Assembly: GCF_002850745.1 (NCBI RefSeq)
Contig: NZ_PJOK01000049.1
Coordinates: forward strand, 186,001 to 250,000
Reading direction: 5' to 3'
Source: Nonomuraea indica
GTDB taxonomy: Bacteria; Actinomycetota; Actinomycetes; Streptosporangiales; Streptosporangiaceae
Length of the DNA: 64,000 bases
Below are positions 25,413 through 34,275 of this stretch, piece after piece. Position numbers and translations under genes: made by a program. How positions within the stretch are numbered: position 1 is the stretch's first letter; each line of letters begins with the position of its first letter. The notes beneath the pieces are model-generated. The model saw only the letters and a program-made list of their open reading frames with translations, did no database searches and was not told the origin of the DNA.

Positions 25413-26873
25413 TCAGGAGCGGGCGACGATGGCTGCCAGGCGGTCGAGGACGGGTTCGGCGTTGAGGGGGACGCGGTCGGCCATGAAGGCGAAGGTGACG
25501 AGCCGGCCGTCCTTGGTGGTCGCCAGCCCCGCCAGCGTGTTGACGTTGTTGAGCGTCCCCGTCTTGGCACGGACCAGGCCGACCTGGCCCCTGCTGTCGG
25601 CGCCCGTGAAGCGCCTGCCGTTGCCGAGCGTGCCGGAGAAGCCGGCGACGGGCATGCCGGAGGCCACCGCGTGCAGGTGGGGGCGGGCGGGGTCGCCTGC
25701 GGCGGCGATGGCCCGGGCCATCGCGTCGGCGCTGATGCGGTTGTGGGGCGACAGGCCGCTGCCGTCGCGCAGGTGGACGCCGCGTGCGAGGCCGAGCCGT
25801 TCGAGCACCTTCAGGGTCGCGGCGGCGGCGCCGTCGAAGGAGGCGGGCTGACCCTCCTTGACCGCCACCTGCCGGGCCAGCGCCTCGGCCAGGTCGTCGT
25901 GGCTGTGCGTCAGCGTGTGCTCGACGAGGGCGTACACGGGCGCCGACTCGACGCGGGCCAGCTCGGCGGCCCCGGCAGGGGCCCTGGCCGACCGGACGGC
26001 CCCGGCCACCCCGATGCCGTGGCGGGCGAGGAGCCGGGCGAAGGCGGCGGCGGCGAACCGCGGCGGGTCGGAGACGCGCGGCGCGGGCTGGCCGGGGTAG
26101 CGGCGGCCCTCGTCGATCGCCAGGGCGGACACCGGCGCGATCTCGCCGTCGGGCACGTAGTTGGGCTTCCAGCAGGAGCAGATCGGCGATCCGGTGTAGA
26201 GGGAGGCGTCGTAGGAGAGCGTGACCTTGGTGACGCCCTTGGCCTTCAGCGCGGCGGCGGTGCGCGAGGCGAGGGTGGCCAGCGACGCCTGCTTGGGGTA
26301 GGCGCCGGGTCTGGCCGACGGGCCGGCCAGCAGCGGGTCGCCCCCGCCGACCAGCACGACGGCGCCGGGTGAGGCGCCCTGCACGACCCGTGTGGCCAGC
26401 CGAGTGTCCGGGCCGAGCGAGGCGAGCGCGGCGACGGACGTCACGACCTTGGTGGTGGAGGCGGGCGTGATGCCGGTGTCGGCGCCGGCGGCGAAGAGGC
26501 GTTCGCCGGTGGCGGCGTTGAGGACGATCGCGCCGACCCGGCTTCCGAGCGCTTTGTCACCCAGGGCGACGGTGAGTTGCCGCGTCAAAGTACCCTTAGT
26601 CGGGAGAGGTCCTCCCCCGGCCCTCGCCGGCAGCCCGGCCAGCACAGGGCCCGCGGTGACCACGGGGGCGGACGGAGGCTCCGCAGGAGACGCTGCCGGC
26701 TCGTTCGGTGACGACTGCCTCGTCAACGCGCTCAGGTTCGCGTCGTCGCTCACCAGGTAGACGCCGGTGACGATGGTGACGATCTGCAGCAGGGCGAGAG
26801 TGGTCAGCATCACCCACCGCTCGTGCCGCGCCACGTCGCCTGCCCTCTCTCCTGGTGTTCGCCTACGAGACAT
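25413..26873 (-). CDS. dacB: D-alanyl-D-alanine carboxypeptidase/endopeptidase (PBP4 type)
   Basis: A low-molecular-weight class C penicillin-binding protein that trims or cuts peptidoglycan peptides outside the membrane. An N-terminal signal anchor (VMLTTLALLQIVTIVTGVYL, residues 21-40) follows a basic cytoplasmic stretch. The active-site STTK is at 139-142 in GITPASTTKVVTS, and the third motif is KTG in VRAKTGTLNN. The second motif, normally SxN, reads SHD in LTHSHDDLAEAL. The 486-residue length is normal. It is divergent from ppa with only 46 bases between starts. The ATG at 26873 was chosen; an ATG 21 codons later would still keep the membrane segment. Confidence 0.92.
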   Translation of the reverse strand: MSRRRTPGERAGDVARHERWVMLTTLALLQIVTIVTGVYLVSDDANLSALTRQSSPNEPAASPAEPPSAPVVTAGPVLAGLPARAGGGPLPTKGTLTRQLTVALGDKALGSRVGAIVLNAATGERLFAAGADTGITPASTTKVVTSVAALASLGPDTRLATRVVQGASPGAVVLVGGGDPLLAGPSARPGAYPKQASLATLASRTAAALKAKGVTKVTLSYDASLYTGSPICSCWKPNYVPDGEIAPVSALAIDEGRRYPGQPAPRVSDPPRFAAAAFARLLARHGIGVAGAVRSARAPAGAAELARVESAPVYALVEHTLTHSHDDLAEALARQVAVKEGQPASFDGAAAATLKVLERLGLARGVHLRDGSGLSPHNRISADAMARAIAAAGDPARPHLHAVASGMPVAGFSGTLGNGRRFTGADSRGQVGLVRAKTGTLNNVNTLAGLATTKDGRLVTFAFMADRVPLNAEPVLDRLAAIVARS

Positions 26874-26919
26874 TAACGCCCAGCCGGGGGTGCCCGGTGG
26901 GTTGAGCGGAGGAACCGCG

Positions 26920-27420
26920 GTGGAGTTCGACGTTGTCGTTGAGATTCCCAAGGGACAACGGAACAAGTACGAAGTGGACCATGAGACCGGGAAGATCAGG
27001 CTTGACCGGCTCCTGTTCACCTCCACGCAGTACCCCGCCGACTACGGCTTCATCGAGAACACCCTCGGCGAGGACGGCGACCCGCTCGACGCGCTGGTGC
27101 TGTTGCAGGAGCCGACGTTCCCGGGCTGCTACATCACCTGCCGGGCGGTCGGCATGTTCCGGATGACCGACGAGAAGGGCGGCGACGACAAGGTCCTGTG
27201 CGTCCCCGCCACGGACCCGCGGATGGAGCACATCCGCGACATCCACCACGTCGCAGAGTTCGACCGGCTGGAGATCCAGCACTTCTTCGAGGTCTACAAG
27301 GACCTGGAGCCGGGCAAGTCGGTCGAGGGCGCCAACTGGGTGGGCCGCATGGAGGCTGAGGCCGAGATCGAGCGGTCGTTCCAGCGGGCCAAGGACCAGG
27401 GTTACGGCCACGGCCACTGA
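26920..27420 (+). CDS. ppa: inorganic pyrophosphatase
   Basis: Family I soluble pyrophosphatase that removes PPi made by biosynthesis. The 166-residue protein has PKGQRNKYEVDHETG, the TQYPADYGFIENTLGEDGD segment, and the DGDPLDALV metal-binding signature, then VPATDPR and HFFEVYKDLEPGK. The GTG start follows GGAGGA with a 6-base spacer; the open frame extends upstream through the dacB promoter and is not coding. It ends with a Gly/His-rich tail (GYGHGH). It converges with the NlpC/P60 gene, 4 bases apart. Confidence 0.96.
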   Translation: MEFDVVVEIPKGQRNKYEVDHETGKIRLDRLLFTSTQYPADYGFIENTLGEDGDPLDALVLLQEPTFPGCYITCRAVGMFRMTDEKGGDDKVLCVPATDPRMEHIRDIHHVAEFDRLEIQHFFEVYKDLEPGKSVEGANWVGRMEAEAEIERSFQRAKDQGYGHGH

Positions 27421-27424
27421 CGGG

Positions 27425-28600
27425 TCAGGCGGCGGGCCTGGTGGCGCCCACCAGGTCCGACCGGTGGATCGAGGCGACCCGCACCACGTCGCCGGTCTGC
27501 GGGGCGTGCACCATCATGCCCTCCCCGACGTAGATGCCGACGTGGTGGATCGTGCCCGGGTCGTCGCTGATGTGCCCGAAGAAGACGAGGTCGCCGCGGC
27601 GGAGCTGGTCGAGCGGCACGTGCGGGCCCGAGGTCCACTGCGTGCCGGTCCAGTGGTCGAGCCGCACGCCCACGCGTTCCCAGGCGCGCATCGTCAGCCC
27701 TGAGCAGTCGTAGCTGCCGGGGCCGTCGGCCGCCCACACGTACGGCTTGCCGAGCTGGGTGAGCGCCCAGTTGGCCGCGGCGTCGCCACCGGTCGCGCCC
27801 TTGGCCGTCAGCTCCTCCTGGCTGTAGCCGCCGAGCGCCTCCAGCCGTTCGAGCCTCGCCTGCCGGCGTTCCTCGCGGGCCCGGGCCAGGCGCTGGGCTC
27901 TGGTGCGCGCGGCGTCGACGCGTTCTTCGAGCGCGTCGCGCCGGCGTTCGAGGAGTCGGGTGCGGCGTTGCTGGCCGGCCACGGCCTCCTCGGCGGCGAT
28001 CTTGGCGAGGCGGGCCCGTTCGGCTGCCGCCTGGTGGTCGGCGTAGGCGTCGGCGGCCTGCCGCCGCAGGATGGCGGAGACCTCCTGCGCGTCGCGCACG
28101 CGGTCGAGGACGCCGATGCGTTCGCCGGCGAGCTGCTCCAGCACGCCGGCGCGGTGGAGATAGCCGTCGGGGCCGCCGGTGTCGTTCATCATCAGCATGT
28201 ACGGGTGGCGCAGGTCGACGCCGGCGTAGGTCTCGGCGACGACGACGGAGACCGCCTGCCGTGCCCGTTCCACCTCGGTGTCGGCCGCGGCGAGCCTGGC
28301 CTGGGCCTGCTCGTAGGCGCGCTGGGCGTGGGCGAGCCGGACCTGCTCCCCGTTGTAGGCCTCCACGAGACGTTCGACGCCCGCCGTGAGGTCGTCGAGA
28401 CGGGACTCGGCGGTGGCGAGCGCGGCGCTGGCCACGCCGAGCTCCTTGGTGCGCTCGCGCGCGGTCTGCCGGGCCTCGCGCACGTCGTGCTTGGACGGCC
28501 CGTCGCGGTGGCCGGGATCGGCGTGGGCGGGCGAGCACAGGGCGAGGACCAGCCAGGCGGCCACGCCCGCCCTCACGGTGCGCATGGAGACGGTGCGCAT
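27425..28600 (-). CDS. secreted NlpC/P60 peptidoglycan endopeptidase with coiled-coil domain
   Basis: A 391-residue exported cell-wall hydrolase. The signal peptide is MRTVSMRTVRAGVAAWLVLA, followed by an Ala/Arg/Glu-rich coiled-coil region (about residues 35-255), as in RipA/CwlO-type proteins, where it controls activity. The NlpC/P60 domain has catalytic Cys in GSYDCSGLTMRAW, His in HHVGIYVGEG and the third residue in MMVHAPQTGD. The ATG is preceded by GAGGGGGA; a second ATG five codons later is possible. The C-terminal part closely matches the partial gene at the left edge of the window. Confidence 0.92.
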   Translation of the reverse strand: MRTVSMRTVRAGVAAWLVLALCSPAHADPGHRDGPSKHDVREARQTARERTKELGVASAALATAESRLDDLTAGVERLVEAYNGEQVRLAHAQRAYEQAQARLAAADTEVERARQAVSVVVAETYAGVDLRHPYMLMMNDTGGPDGYLHRAGVLEQLAGERIGVLDRVRDAQEVSAILRRQAADAYADHQAAAERARLAKIAAEEAVAGQQRRTRLLERRRDALEERVDAARTRAQRLARAREERRQARLERLEALGGYSQEELTAKGATGGDAAANWALTQLGKPYVWAADGPGSYDCSGLTMRAWERVGVRLDHWTGTQWTSGPHVPLDQLRRGDLVFFGHISDDPGTIHHVGIYVGEGMMVHAPQTGDVVRVASIHRSDLVGATRPAA

Positions 28601-28682
28601 GGATCCCCCTCACAAGGCGACTCTGTGCACACCTTTCCCAGCAGTTACAGTTCGCACACCTTTCACTCACGCAGCGTAGTCA

Positions 28683-29336
28683 TCACAGGCGGAAGAGGCG
28701 TTCGATCCACGGCCGGACGCCGGCCACCGCGGGCCTGGGGCCCCGCGGGTAGGTGAAGACCGGCGTCCCGGCCCCGTAGGCGGCGCGCAGGTCGGCCGCC
28801 TTGCACCAGTCGGCCCCGACGCGGGCCGTCGCCCAGGCGGCCGCGATCGCCGGGCGGGCCTCGGGGTGCCGGTCGTAGGTCTGGTAGAGGGTCATGGTGG
28901 CGTCGGCCGCCTGGTAGCCGTCGCCGGGGTAGGCGGTGCCGGCCAGGTAGGGGGCGGTGACGCGGCCGGCGTGGCAGCTCCCGAGCGCCCATGTCCAGTT
29001 GGCCAGGACGAGCCCCAGCACGGGGTCGGGCACCTCGGCCGCCGCGCCGTACATGCGGTCCTGGCGCGGCCCGGTCAGGCGGCGGGCGGTCCAGAACCAG
29101 TCGAGGTCGCCGGGCGGCTCGCCCACCGCCAGCCAGGACAGCAGGGCGAGGCCGCGGGCGGTGCGCAGGCGGCAGAGGTCGAGCATGTGGCGGAGCATCC
29201 GCGGCCCCCGGTCGAGCCAGGTGGGCCAGGCGACGCGGTGGCTCCGTGTCACGAGGTCGGCCAGGTCGCCGCGGACCGGCAGCGGGCAGACGCGGCATCC
29301 GAGGAGGGGGTCCTCGCGCAGCTCGTAGGCCCGCAT
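28683..29336 (-). CDS. conserved hypothetical protein
   Basis: A 217-residue protein I do not recognise. It has no signal peptide or membrane segment and is rich in Trp, Leu and Arg. A CxxC pair appears early (LLGCRVCPLP). Other conserved-looking pieces are LDRGPRMLRHMLDLCRLR, LDWFWTARRL and LVLANWTWALGSCHAG. It begins 6 bases after the stop of the sigma-factor gene and is probably translated with it, so it may belong to the same regulatory unit. Codon use is normal for the window, which supports a real gene. Confidence 0.65.
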   Translation of the reverse strand: MRAYELREDPLLGCRVCPLPVRGDLADLVTRSHRVAWPTWLDRGPRMLRHMLDLCRLRTARGLALLSWLAVGEPPGDLDWFWTARRLTGPRQDRMYGAAAEVPDPVLGLVLANWTWALGSCHAGRVTAPYLAGTAYPGDGYQAADATMTLYQTYDRHPEARPAIAAAWATARVGADWCKAADLRAAYGAGTPVFTYPRGPRPAVAGVRPWIERLFRL

Positions 29337-29342
29337 CCGGGG

Positions 29343-30818
29343 TCAGGGGGCGGCCGACCCGGACGAGCTGGGCGCGGGGGCGCCGGTCGCCGGGGTGGTG
29401 GGCGTCGGGGTGGGGGTGGGCGTCACGGTCGGCGTGGCCGACGCGGGCGGGGTGGCGCTGGAGGTGGGCCGGGGCGTGCGGGTCGGCCGGGGCGGCGGCG
29501 TGCGGGTCGGCTTGCCGGTGGGGCAGGGCGTGGCGCCGGGGCCGCGGCTCTGGTGCTCGCGGGGACGGTCGTCCGGCGGGCCGCCCGGGTGGGCGGGCGG
29601 GGTGAGCGACGGCGTGCCGCTGCCCGCCGGGGTGCGGGGCGGCGTGGCGGCGCCCGTGGTGGCGGCCGTGGTGGCGGCGCCGTGCGTGGGCCAGGCCACG
29701 GGGGCGCTGGCCGGGGTGCTCGGGTGCACCATGCCGACGGGGTAGGCCGGTGAGGCGTTGGCGACGGGCAGGACCTCGGCCTGCGAGCCGTCGGGCCGCC
29801 GGCCCTGCGCCCTGGCGTCCGGAGCGGTCGGCGGCCCGCCCGGTGGGTGGACGACGGGGCCCGTGGGCAGGGCGGCGGAGGCGACGCCCGGCAGGCCGCC
29901 CGCCCCGCCCCCGAAGCTGGTGAAGATCACTCCCATCGCCACCACCGTCGCGACCGCCGCCAGCGCGCACGCCAGGGCGTGCGGCCAGCGGCGCGCCTTC
30001 TGGTCGGCGGCGAGGGGAAACCCGCCGGAGTCGAGCGCCCCGGAGCGGCGGGCGACGTAGCGCCGGTACGGGGTCAGCTCGGGGTCGGCGAAGTAGCTCA
30101 GCACCCTGACCTTGAGCGCGCCGGGCGGGGTGACCTGCGGCAGCAGCTCGAAGACCTTGGCCTCGGAGACCTGGCGTGAGCGGTGCGGCGAGCAGGTGGC
30201 GCATCCCGGCAGGTGCTGGACGAGCTCCTCGCGCATCCGCGGTGTCAGCCGCCCGGTGAAGCCGGTGAGGACGGCGGCCCTGACCTTGCAGTCGTAGGGC
30301 CCCTTGGCGGCCAGGACCTCGGCGGTGATCGCGTCGCGCAGCCGCCCGCGGGCCTCGTCACGGGCCGCCTCCACCTGGCGTGACGGCAGGCCGAGCACCG
30401 CGGCGATCTCCCGGACGGACAGCCCGTGCACGGCCGACAGCTCCAGGATCTCGCGGTCGGCGGCGGACAGGCTCCGGGTGGCGTTCCAGGCCATGACGCG
30501 CAGGTCGGCGTCGGCGCCGGTGCCCGGCCGCGGCTCCGCGGCGCCCGCGTCGCCGGCGGGCGCGCCCAGCCGGCGGCGCAGGCATTCGCGTCTGGCGAGC
30601 GCGTAGAGCCACGGCCGCAGCCGGCCGGGATCGGACAGCGAACCGGCGTGGGCGTGCGCCGCGATCAAAGTGTCGCGAAGGGCCACCTGCGCGTTGTCGG
30701 AATGGTGAAGAAGGGACCAGCAGTATCTATAGATGCTCTCGGCGTGCGAGTCGAACAGCTCGGCGAGGGCACCCGGGTCGTCGGCGCGCAGCGCCTGGAC
30801 CAGGACGCGGTCATTCAT
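29343..30818 (-). CDS. ECF-type sigma factor fused to zinc-finger and membrane/extracytoplasmic tail
   Basis: A 491-residue protein. Residues 5-80 match sigma region 2 (ALAELFDSHAESIYRYCWSL), and about 115-165 match region 4 (LSAADREILELSAVHGLSV, then REIAAVLGLPSRQVEAARDE). It continues with ELVQHLPGCATCSPHR, a His-x3-Cys-x2-Cys pattern (H202, C206, C209) like the zinc-binding anti-sigma domain. One membrane segment follows (about 280-300), then a 180-residue outer tail rich in Pro, Thr and Ser, ending in Thr-Pro repeats. A sigma factor with its own anti-sigma-like part on one chain would be held at the membrane until released. Fused ECF factors of this general plan are known in actinobacteria. 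The ATG before NDRVLVQAL was chosen. Confidence 0.85.
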   Translation of the reverse strand: MNDRVLVQALRADDPGALAELFDSHAESIYRYCWSLLHHSDNAQVALRDTLIAAHAHAGSLSDPGRLRPWLYALARRECLRRRLGAPAGDAGAAEPRPGTGADADLRVMAWNATRSLSAADREILELSAVHGLSVREIAAVLGLPSRQVEAARDEARGRLRDAITAEVLAAKGPYDCKVRAAVLTGFTGRLTPRMREELVQHLPGCATCSPHRSRQVSEAKVFELLPQVTPPGALKVRVLSYFADPELTPYRRYVARRSGALDSGGFPLAADQKARRWPHALACALAAVATVVAMGVIFTSFGGGAGGLPGVASAALPTGPVVHPPGGPPTAPDARAQGRRPDGSQAEVLPVANASPAYPVGMVHPSTPASAPVAWPTHGAATTAATTGAATPPRTPAGSGTPSLTPPAHPGGPPDDRPREHQSRGPGATPCPTGKPTRTPPPRPTRTPRPTSSATPPASATPTVTPTPTPTPTTPATGAPAPSSSGSAAP

Positions 30819-30990
30819 GTGACCGAATGTAATGGATTGGTAACTAGTAGTTCTACCGATTCTGCGTGAATGCCATCGCTTGCCGTCAGGCGGCGCGATA
30901 TCGTCGCGCCTTTCCGCCGGGCATCGGGCGCGAAATTTCACACCCTGCCCGATTTATCGGCCTATTTGAATTACTTTCAGGTCCGTACGG

Positions 30991-31791
30991 TCACTGCGGG
31001 CGGCCCGTCAGGATCGCGCTGCCCCGGTCCACGGCGAACGGCTGGGTGGTCGGCTTGACGGTGTGCAACGGCACGGCTCCCCCCAGCGCCAGCTCCTCGT
31101 ACGGCCGCGCCGTGGAGCCCCACGTACGGGCCGTCACATCGGTCCTGGCGACCTTGGCCCGGTCCGGCAGCCCCTCGACGGTCAGGATGAACCGGGGCGG
31201 CCGGCCTGCCTGCACGTCGTCCACGAACGTGCTCGCGCCGCCCAGCAGCTTGCCCGCCGCGTCGCGCAGCAGCGCGTTCACCACCAGGCTGCTCGCCGGC
31301 AGCTGGTACGGGTTGGCGACGTAGCCGGTGACGAGGTAGGAGCCGTCCTTCTGGCGCAGCGTCTGCACCCGTGAGACCGGGAACTGCTGGAAGGCCGAGG
31401 CGATGCGCGCCGCCGGCCGCCACTGGGCGGGCCGGTAGTCGATCGTCACCTTGGCGGGCTTCTGCGCGGCGGTGGCCTGCCCGGTGAAGGGCAGCGAGCC
31501 GCCCGGTGGCACGGCGTCCAGGGGCTGGTCCAGCCGGACGACCTCGCGGCCGCCGGCGTCGCGGGCGACCACGGTCGCCACCACGTGCTCGCCGAAATGC
31601 CACGGGTTGCCGTTGGCGAGGACGCCCGCCCAGTTGACGACGTACCCGTCGGACGACTTGACGACGTGGGACACCTGCTCCTTGAGCGCGAGCGGTTTGA
31701 GCTGCTGCTGGGGCTGCTCCTCGGTCGAGCACCCGGCCAGGCAGGTCGCGCCGAGTGCGAGGAGGCCGACGGTAAGGCTACGCGGGATCAC
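30991..31791 (-). CDS. lipoprotein of unknown function
   Basis: A 266-residue exported lipoprotein. From GTG 31791 the N-terminus is VIPRSLTVGLLALGATCLAG with cysteine next, a good lipobox (LAGC). The mature part is beta-rich, with two similar stretches: WHFGEHVVATVVARDAGGRE and SSLVVNALLRDAAGKLLGG. This suggests duplicated Ig-like or FxLYD-type domains. No catalytic motif is visible. It lies between the sigma factor and the ABC-F gene, all on the minus strand. An earlier in-frame start would precede the signal peptide with 20 residues unlike a leader. Function unknown. Confidence 0.75.
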   Translation of the reverse strand: MIPRSLTVGLLALGATCLAGCSTEEQPQQQLKPLALKEQVSHVVKSSDGYVVNWAGVLANGNPWHFGEHVVATVVARDAGGREVVRLDQPLDAVPPGGSLPFTGQATAAQKPAKVTIDYRPAQWRPAARIASAFQQFPVSRVQTLRQKDGSYLVTGYVANPYQLPASSLVVNALLRDAAGKLLGGASTFVDDVQAGRPPRFILTVEGLPDRAKVARTDVTARTWGSTARPYEELALGGAVPLHTVKPTTQPFAVDRGSAILTGRPQ

Positions 31792-31817
31792 TTTGCCGTG
31801 ATAGCCCGTGCATGGGC

Positions 31818-31846
31818 ACGGCTGGCACGGGACACGCGCCAGCCGT
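31818..31846 (-). terminator. hairpin downstream of the ABC-F gene
   Basis: ACGGCTGGC (31818-31826) and GCCAGCCGT (31838-31846) form a perfect 9-bp stem with an 11-base loop, beginning 10 bases past the ABC-F stop on the minus strand. Confidence 0.6.
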
Positions 31847-31855
31847 ACCAACTCT

Positions 31856-33466
31856 TTAACGCGCGCGGACGACCCTGGACTCGTCCCAGACCGGATGTGG
31901 CGACTCGTAGACCCGGCCGTCGGAGCCGAAGACCAGGTAGCGGTCGAAGTCGGCGGCGAACCAGCGGTCGTGGGTCACGGCGAGCACCGTGCCGTCGAAG
32001 GCGTCGAGCCCGGCCTGCAACGCCTCGGCGCTGGCCAGGTCGAGGTTGTCGGTCGGCTCGTCGAGCAGCAGCAGCGTGGCGCCCGACAGCTCCAGCAGCA
32101 GGATCTGCAGGCGCGCCTGCTGCCCGCCGGACAGCGTGTCGAAGCGCTGCTCGGCGACCAGCCCGGCCAGTTCGTAGCGGGCCAGCCGCTTCATGGCCTG
32201 GCTCTTGTCCAGGGCGTGCTCGGACATCACGATGTCGACCGGCGTGCGGCCGAGCAGCTCGGGCCGGGCGTGCGTCTGCGCGAAGTGCCCGGGCACGACG
32301 CGGGCGCCGAGCCGGCCGGCCCCGCTGTGGGCGACGGGCTCGCCCGCGAGCAGCCGCAGGAAGTGGCTCTTGCCGGAGCCGTTGGAGCCGAGCACGGCGA
32401 CCCGCTCGCCGTACCAGATCTCCAGGTCGAACGGCCGCATCAGACCGGTCAGCTCCAGCTGCTCGCAGATGACCGCGCGCTTGCCGGTGCGGCCGCCCTT
32501 GAGCCGCATGCTGATGTGCTGGTCGCTCGGCGCCTCCTGCGGCGGGCCCGCCTCCACGAACCTGCGCAGCCGCGTCTGGGCGGCGTGGTAGGCGGCGGCC
32601 ATGCCGTCGTTGTAGCGCGCCTTGTTCTTCAGCATGTTGACCAGGGCCTTGAGCTTGGCGTGCTCCTCGTCCCAGCGCCTGCGCAGCTCGTCGAGGCGCT
32701 CGTTGCGCGCCCGGCGCGCCTCGGCGTAGGTGGCGAAGCCGCCGCCGTGGATCCAGACGTCGCCCGACTCGACCGTGACGATGCGGTCGGCGGCGTTGGC
32801 CAGGAGCTGGCGGTCGTGGCTGACCAGCAGGACCGTCTTGGACGTCTCCCTGAGCTGCTGCTCCAGCCACTCCTTGCCCGGCACGTCGAGGTAGTTGTCG
32901 GGCTCGTCCAGCAGGAGCGTCTGGTCGGGGCCGCGCAGCAGCGCCTCCAGGACGAGCCGCTTCTGCTCGCCGCCCGACAGCGTGGACACCTCGCGGTACT
33001 TCACCCGGTCGTACGGCGCGCCGAGAGCGGCGACGGTGCAGGTGTCCCAGAGCACCTCGATGTCGTAGCCGCCGGCGTCGGTGTAGTCGGTGATGGCCTG
33101 CGCGTAGCGCATCTGCGCCTTCTCGTCGTCGCGCTCCATCATGACCAGCTCGGCCTGCTCCAGCCGCCCGGCGGCCTCCCGCACCGCCGGGGGCGCCACG
33201 CTGAGCAGCAGGTCGTGCACGGTGCTGCTGTCGCGCAGCCCGCCCACGAACTGGCGCATCACACCGAGCCCGCCGGAGCTGGTGACGGACCCCTCGACGG
33301 GCCGCAGGTCGCCCGCGACCAGCCGCAGGAGCGTGGTCTTGCCGGCTCCGTTGGGTCCGACGAGCGCCGCCTTGACCCCGTCGCCGATCCGGAACGACAC
33401 GTCGTTGAGCAACGGCCGCCCGTCGGGCAGCACGTAGGTCAGATGGGCGATCTCGACGTGTGCCAC
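31856..33466 (-). CDS. ABC-F family ATPase
   Basis: A 536-residue soluble protein with two ABC domains and no membrane part. Domain 1 has VGPNGAGKTTLLRL, signature LSGGEQKRL and Walker B LLLDEPDNYLD. Domain 2 has GSNGSGKSHFLRL, LSGGQQARL and LLLDEPTDNLD. The charged linker between them (RNERLDELRRRWDEEHAKL) is the ribosome-contacting arm of ABC-F proteins. These factors act on the ribosome in translation control or, in some cases, antibiotic protection; which applies here cannot be told. The GTG start is set by GGAGGGG 7 bases upstream. The open frame extends further, without support. Confidence 0.93.
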   Translation of the reverse strand: MAHVEIAHLTYVLPDGRPLLNDVSFRIGDGVKAALVGPNGAGKTTLLRLVAGDLRPVEGSVTSSGGLGVMRQFVGGLRDSSTVHDLLLSVAPPAVREAAGRLEQAELVMMERDDEKAQMRYAQAITDYTDAGGYDIEVLWDTCTVAALGAPYDRVKYREVSTLSGGEQKRLVLEALLRGPDQTLLLDEPDNYLDVPGKEWLEQQLRETSKTVLLVSHDRQLLANAADRIVTVESGDVWIHGGGFATYAEARRARNERLDELRRRWDEEHAKLKALVNMLKNKARYNDGMAAAYHAAQTRLRRFVEAGPPQEAPSDQHISMRLKGGRTGKRAVICEQLELTGLMRPFDLEIWYGERVAVLGSNGSGKSHFLRLLAGEPVAHSGAGRLGARVVPGHFAQTHARPELLGRTPVDIVMSEHALDKSQAMKRLARYELAGLVAEQRFDTLSGGQQARLQILLLELSGATLLLLDEPTDNLDLASAEALQAGLDAFDGTVLAVTHDRWFAADFDRYLVFGSDGRVYESPHPVWDESRVVRAR

Positions 33467-33591
33467 GGTTCTTCCCCTCCTGCGATTCTCGCGAAGGGTA
33501 CCCGGCGGTCTCGCGGGCCGGCATCCGCTTTTCCGCGGGAGGCGTCTGTCGTACAGGACTTGCCGGAAGCCCGACGTGACCGCCGCCACGT

Positions 33592-34032
33592 TCAGCTCTG
33601 TGCGACTCCTCGGAGCAGCTCTGCCTCGACGACTCCCTCGACGGCGTGACAGAGCTTGGCGTCCGTCGTCAGGAGGGGAATCCCCTGGACGAGGGCCAGG
33701 TGGGCGAAGACCGCGTCATACATGCGCAGCGACAGGCGGACCGCCAGAGCGGCAGCCCCCTCCAACCGATCCGCGTCGACCTGATGAACCTTCACTCCGA
33801 ATTCGTCGATGACCCGGACAGCCGAGACGAACTCCTCGGGTGTCAGGCGGCCTGAGAGAAGTCCCTTCTTCCGTAGGACCCCAGCCACCTCAATGCGGGC
33901 GAAGTCCGCCGTCTCCAATCGGACCCGGCCGTTCAGGAACGCCTCCTGGACCTCCTGAGCATGTTGGAATCCAGGCTGATCGACGAACCATCGCAGAAAG
34001 ACGCCGGTGTCGACGAGATAGGCGTCAGCCAC
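33592..34032 (-). CDS. vapC: PIN-domain toxin, VapC-like
   Basis: A 146-residue PIN ribonuclease. The four acidic residues expected in the active site are present: D8 (YLVDTGVFLRW), E48 (ARIEVAGVL), D106 (YDAVFAHLAL) and D124 (LLTTDAKL). VapC toxins cut specific tRNAs or rRNA when not bound by antitoxin. The start is GTG, overlapping the end of the upstream antitoxin gene by 8 bases, the normal antitoxin-first layout. The gene looks intact. Confidence 0.88.
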   Translation of the reverse strand: MADAYLVDTGVFLRWFVDQPGFQHAQEVQEAFLNGRVRLETADFARIEVAGVLRKKGLLSGRLTPEEFVSAVRVIDEFGVKVHQVDADRLEGAAALAVRLSLRMYDAVFAHLALVQGIPLLTTDAKLCHAVEGVVEAELLRGVAQS

Positions 34033-34237
34033 GCGACCCTTCCCGGAGCCTGTCCAGTTCCTCGTCCACGCCGGTCACTCCACGCATCCGCTCCCGGACC
34101 CTCGCCAGAGAGGCAACGGCCCGCTCGCGCCGGCGCGATGACAGGACGTTCTCCCGAACGAGCGCGAGCACCGGCACCACTTGATCCTCGGGCAGTTGGT
34201 CCACCAACGAGTGAAGTTCGGCACGCATCTCACTCAT
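34025..34237 (-). CDS. antitoxin of the PIN-domain pair
   Basis: A 70-residue, highly charged helical protein (MSEMRAELHSLVDQLPEDQV, then ALVRENVLSSRRRERAVASL and RMRGVTGVDEELDRLREG). It overlaps the PIN toxin gene by 8 bases, marking it as the cognate antitoxin. The start of the sequence resembles small proteins linked to prevent-host-death-type systems, but I see no clear AbrB, RHH or Phd DNA-binding motif, so how it represses its promoter is uncertain. Confidence 0.75.
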   Translation of the reverse strand: MSEMRAELHSLVDQLPEDQVVPVLALVRENVLSSRRRERAVASLARVRERMRGVTGVDEELDRLREGSRG

Positions 34238-34275
34238 GCACGCAGTCTACGTTCCAGCGGTGATCGGCACGGGTG

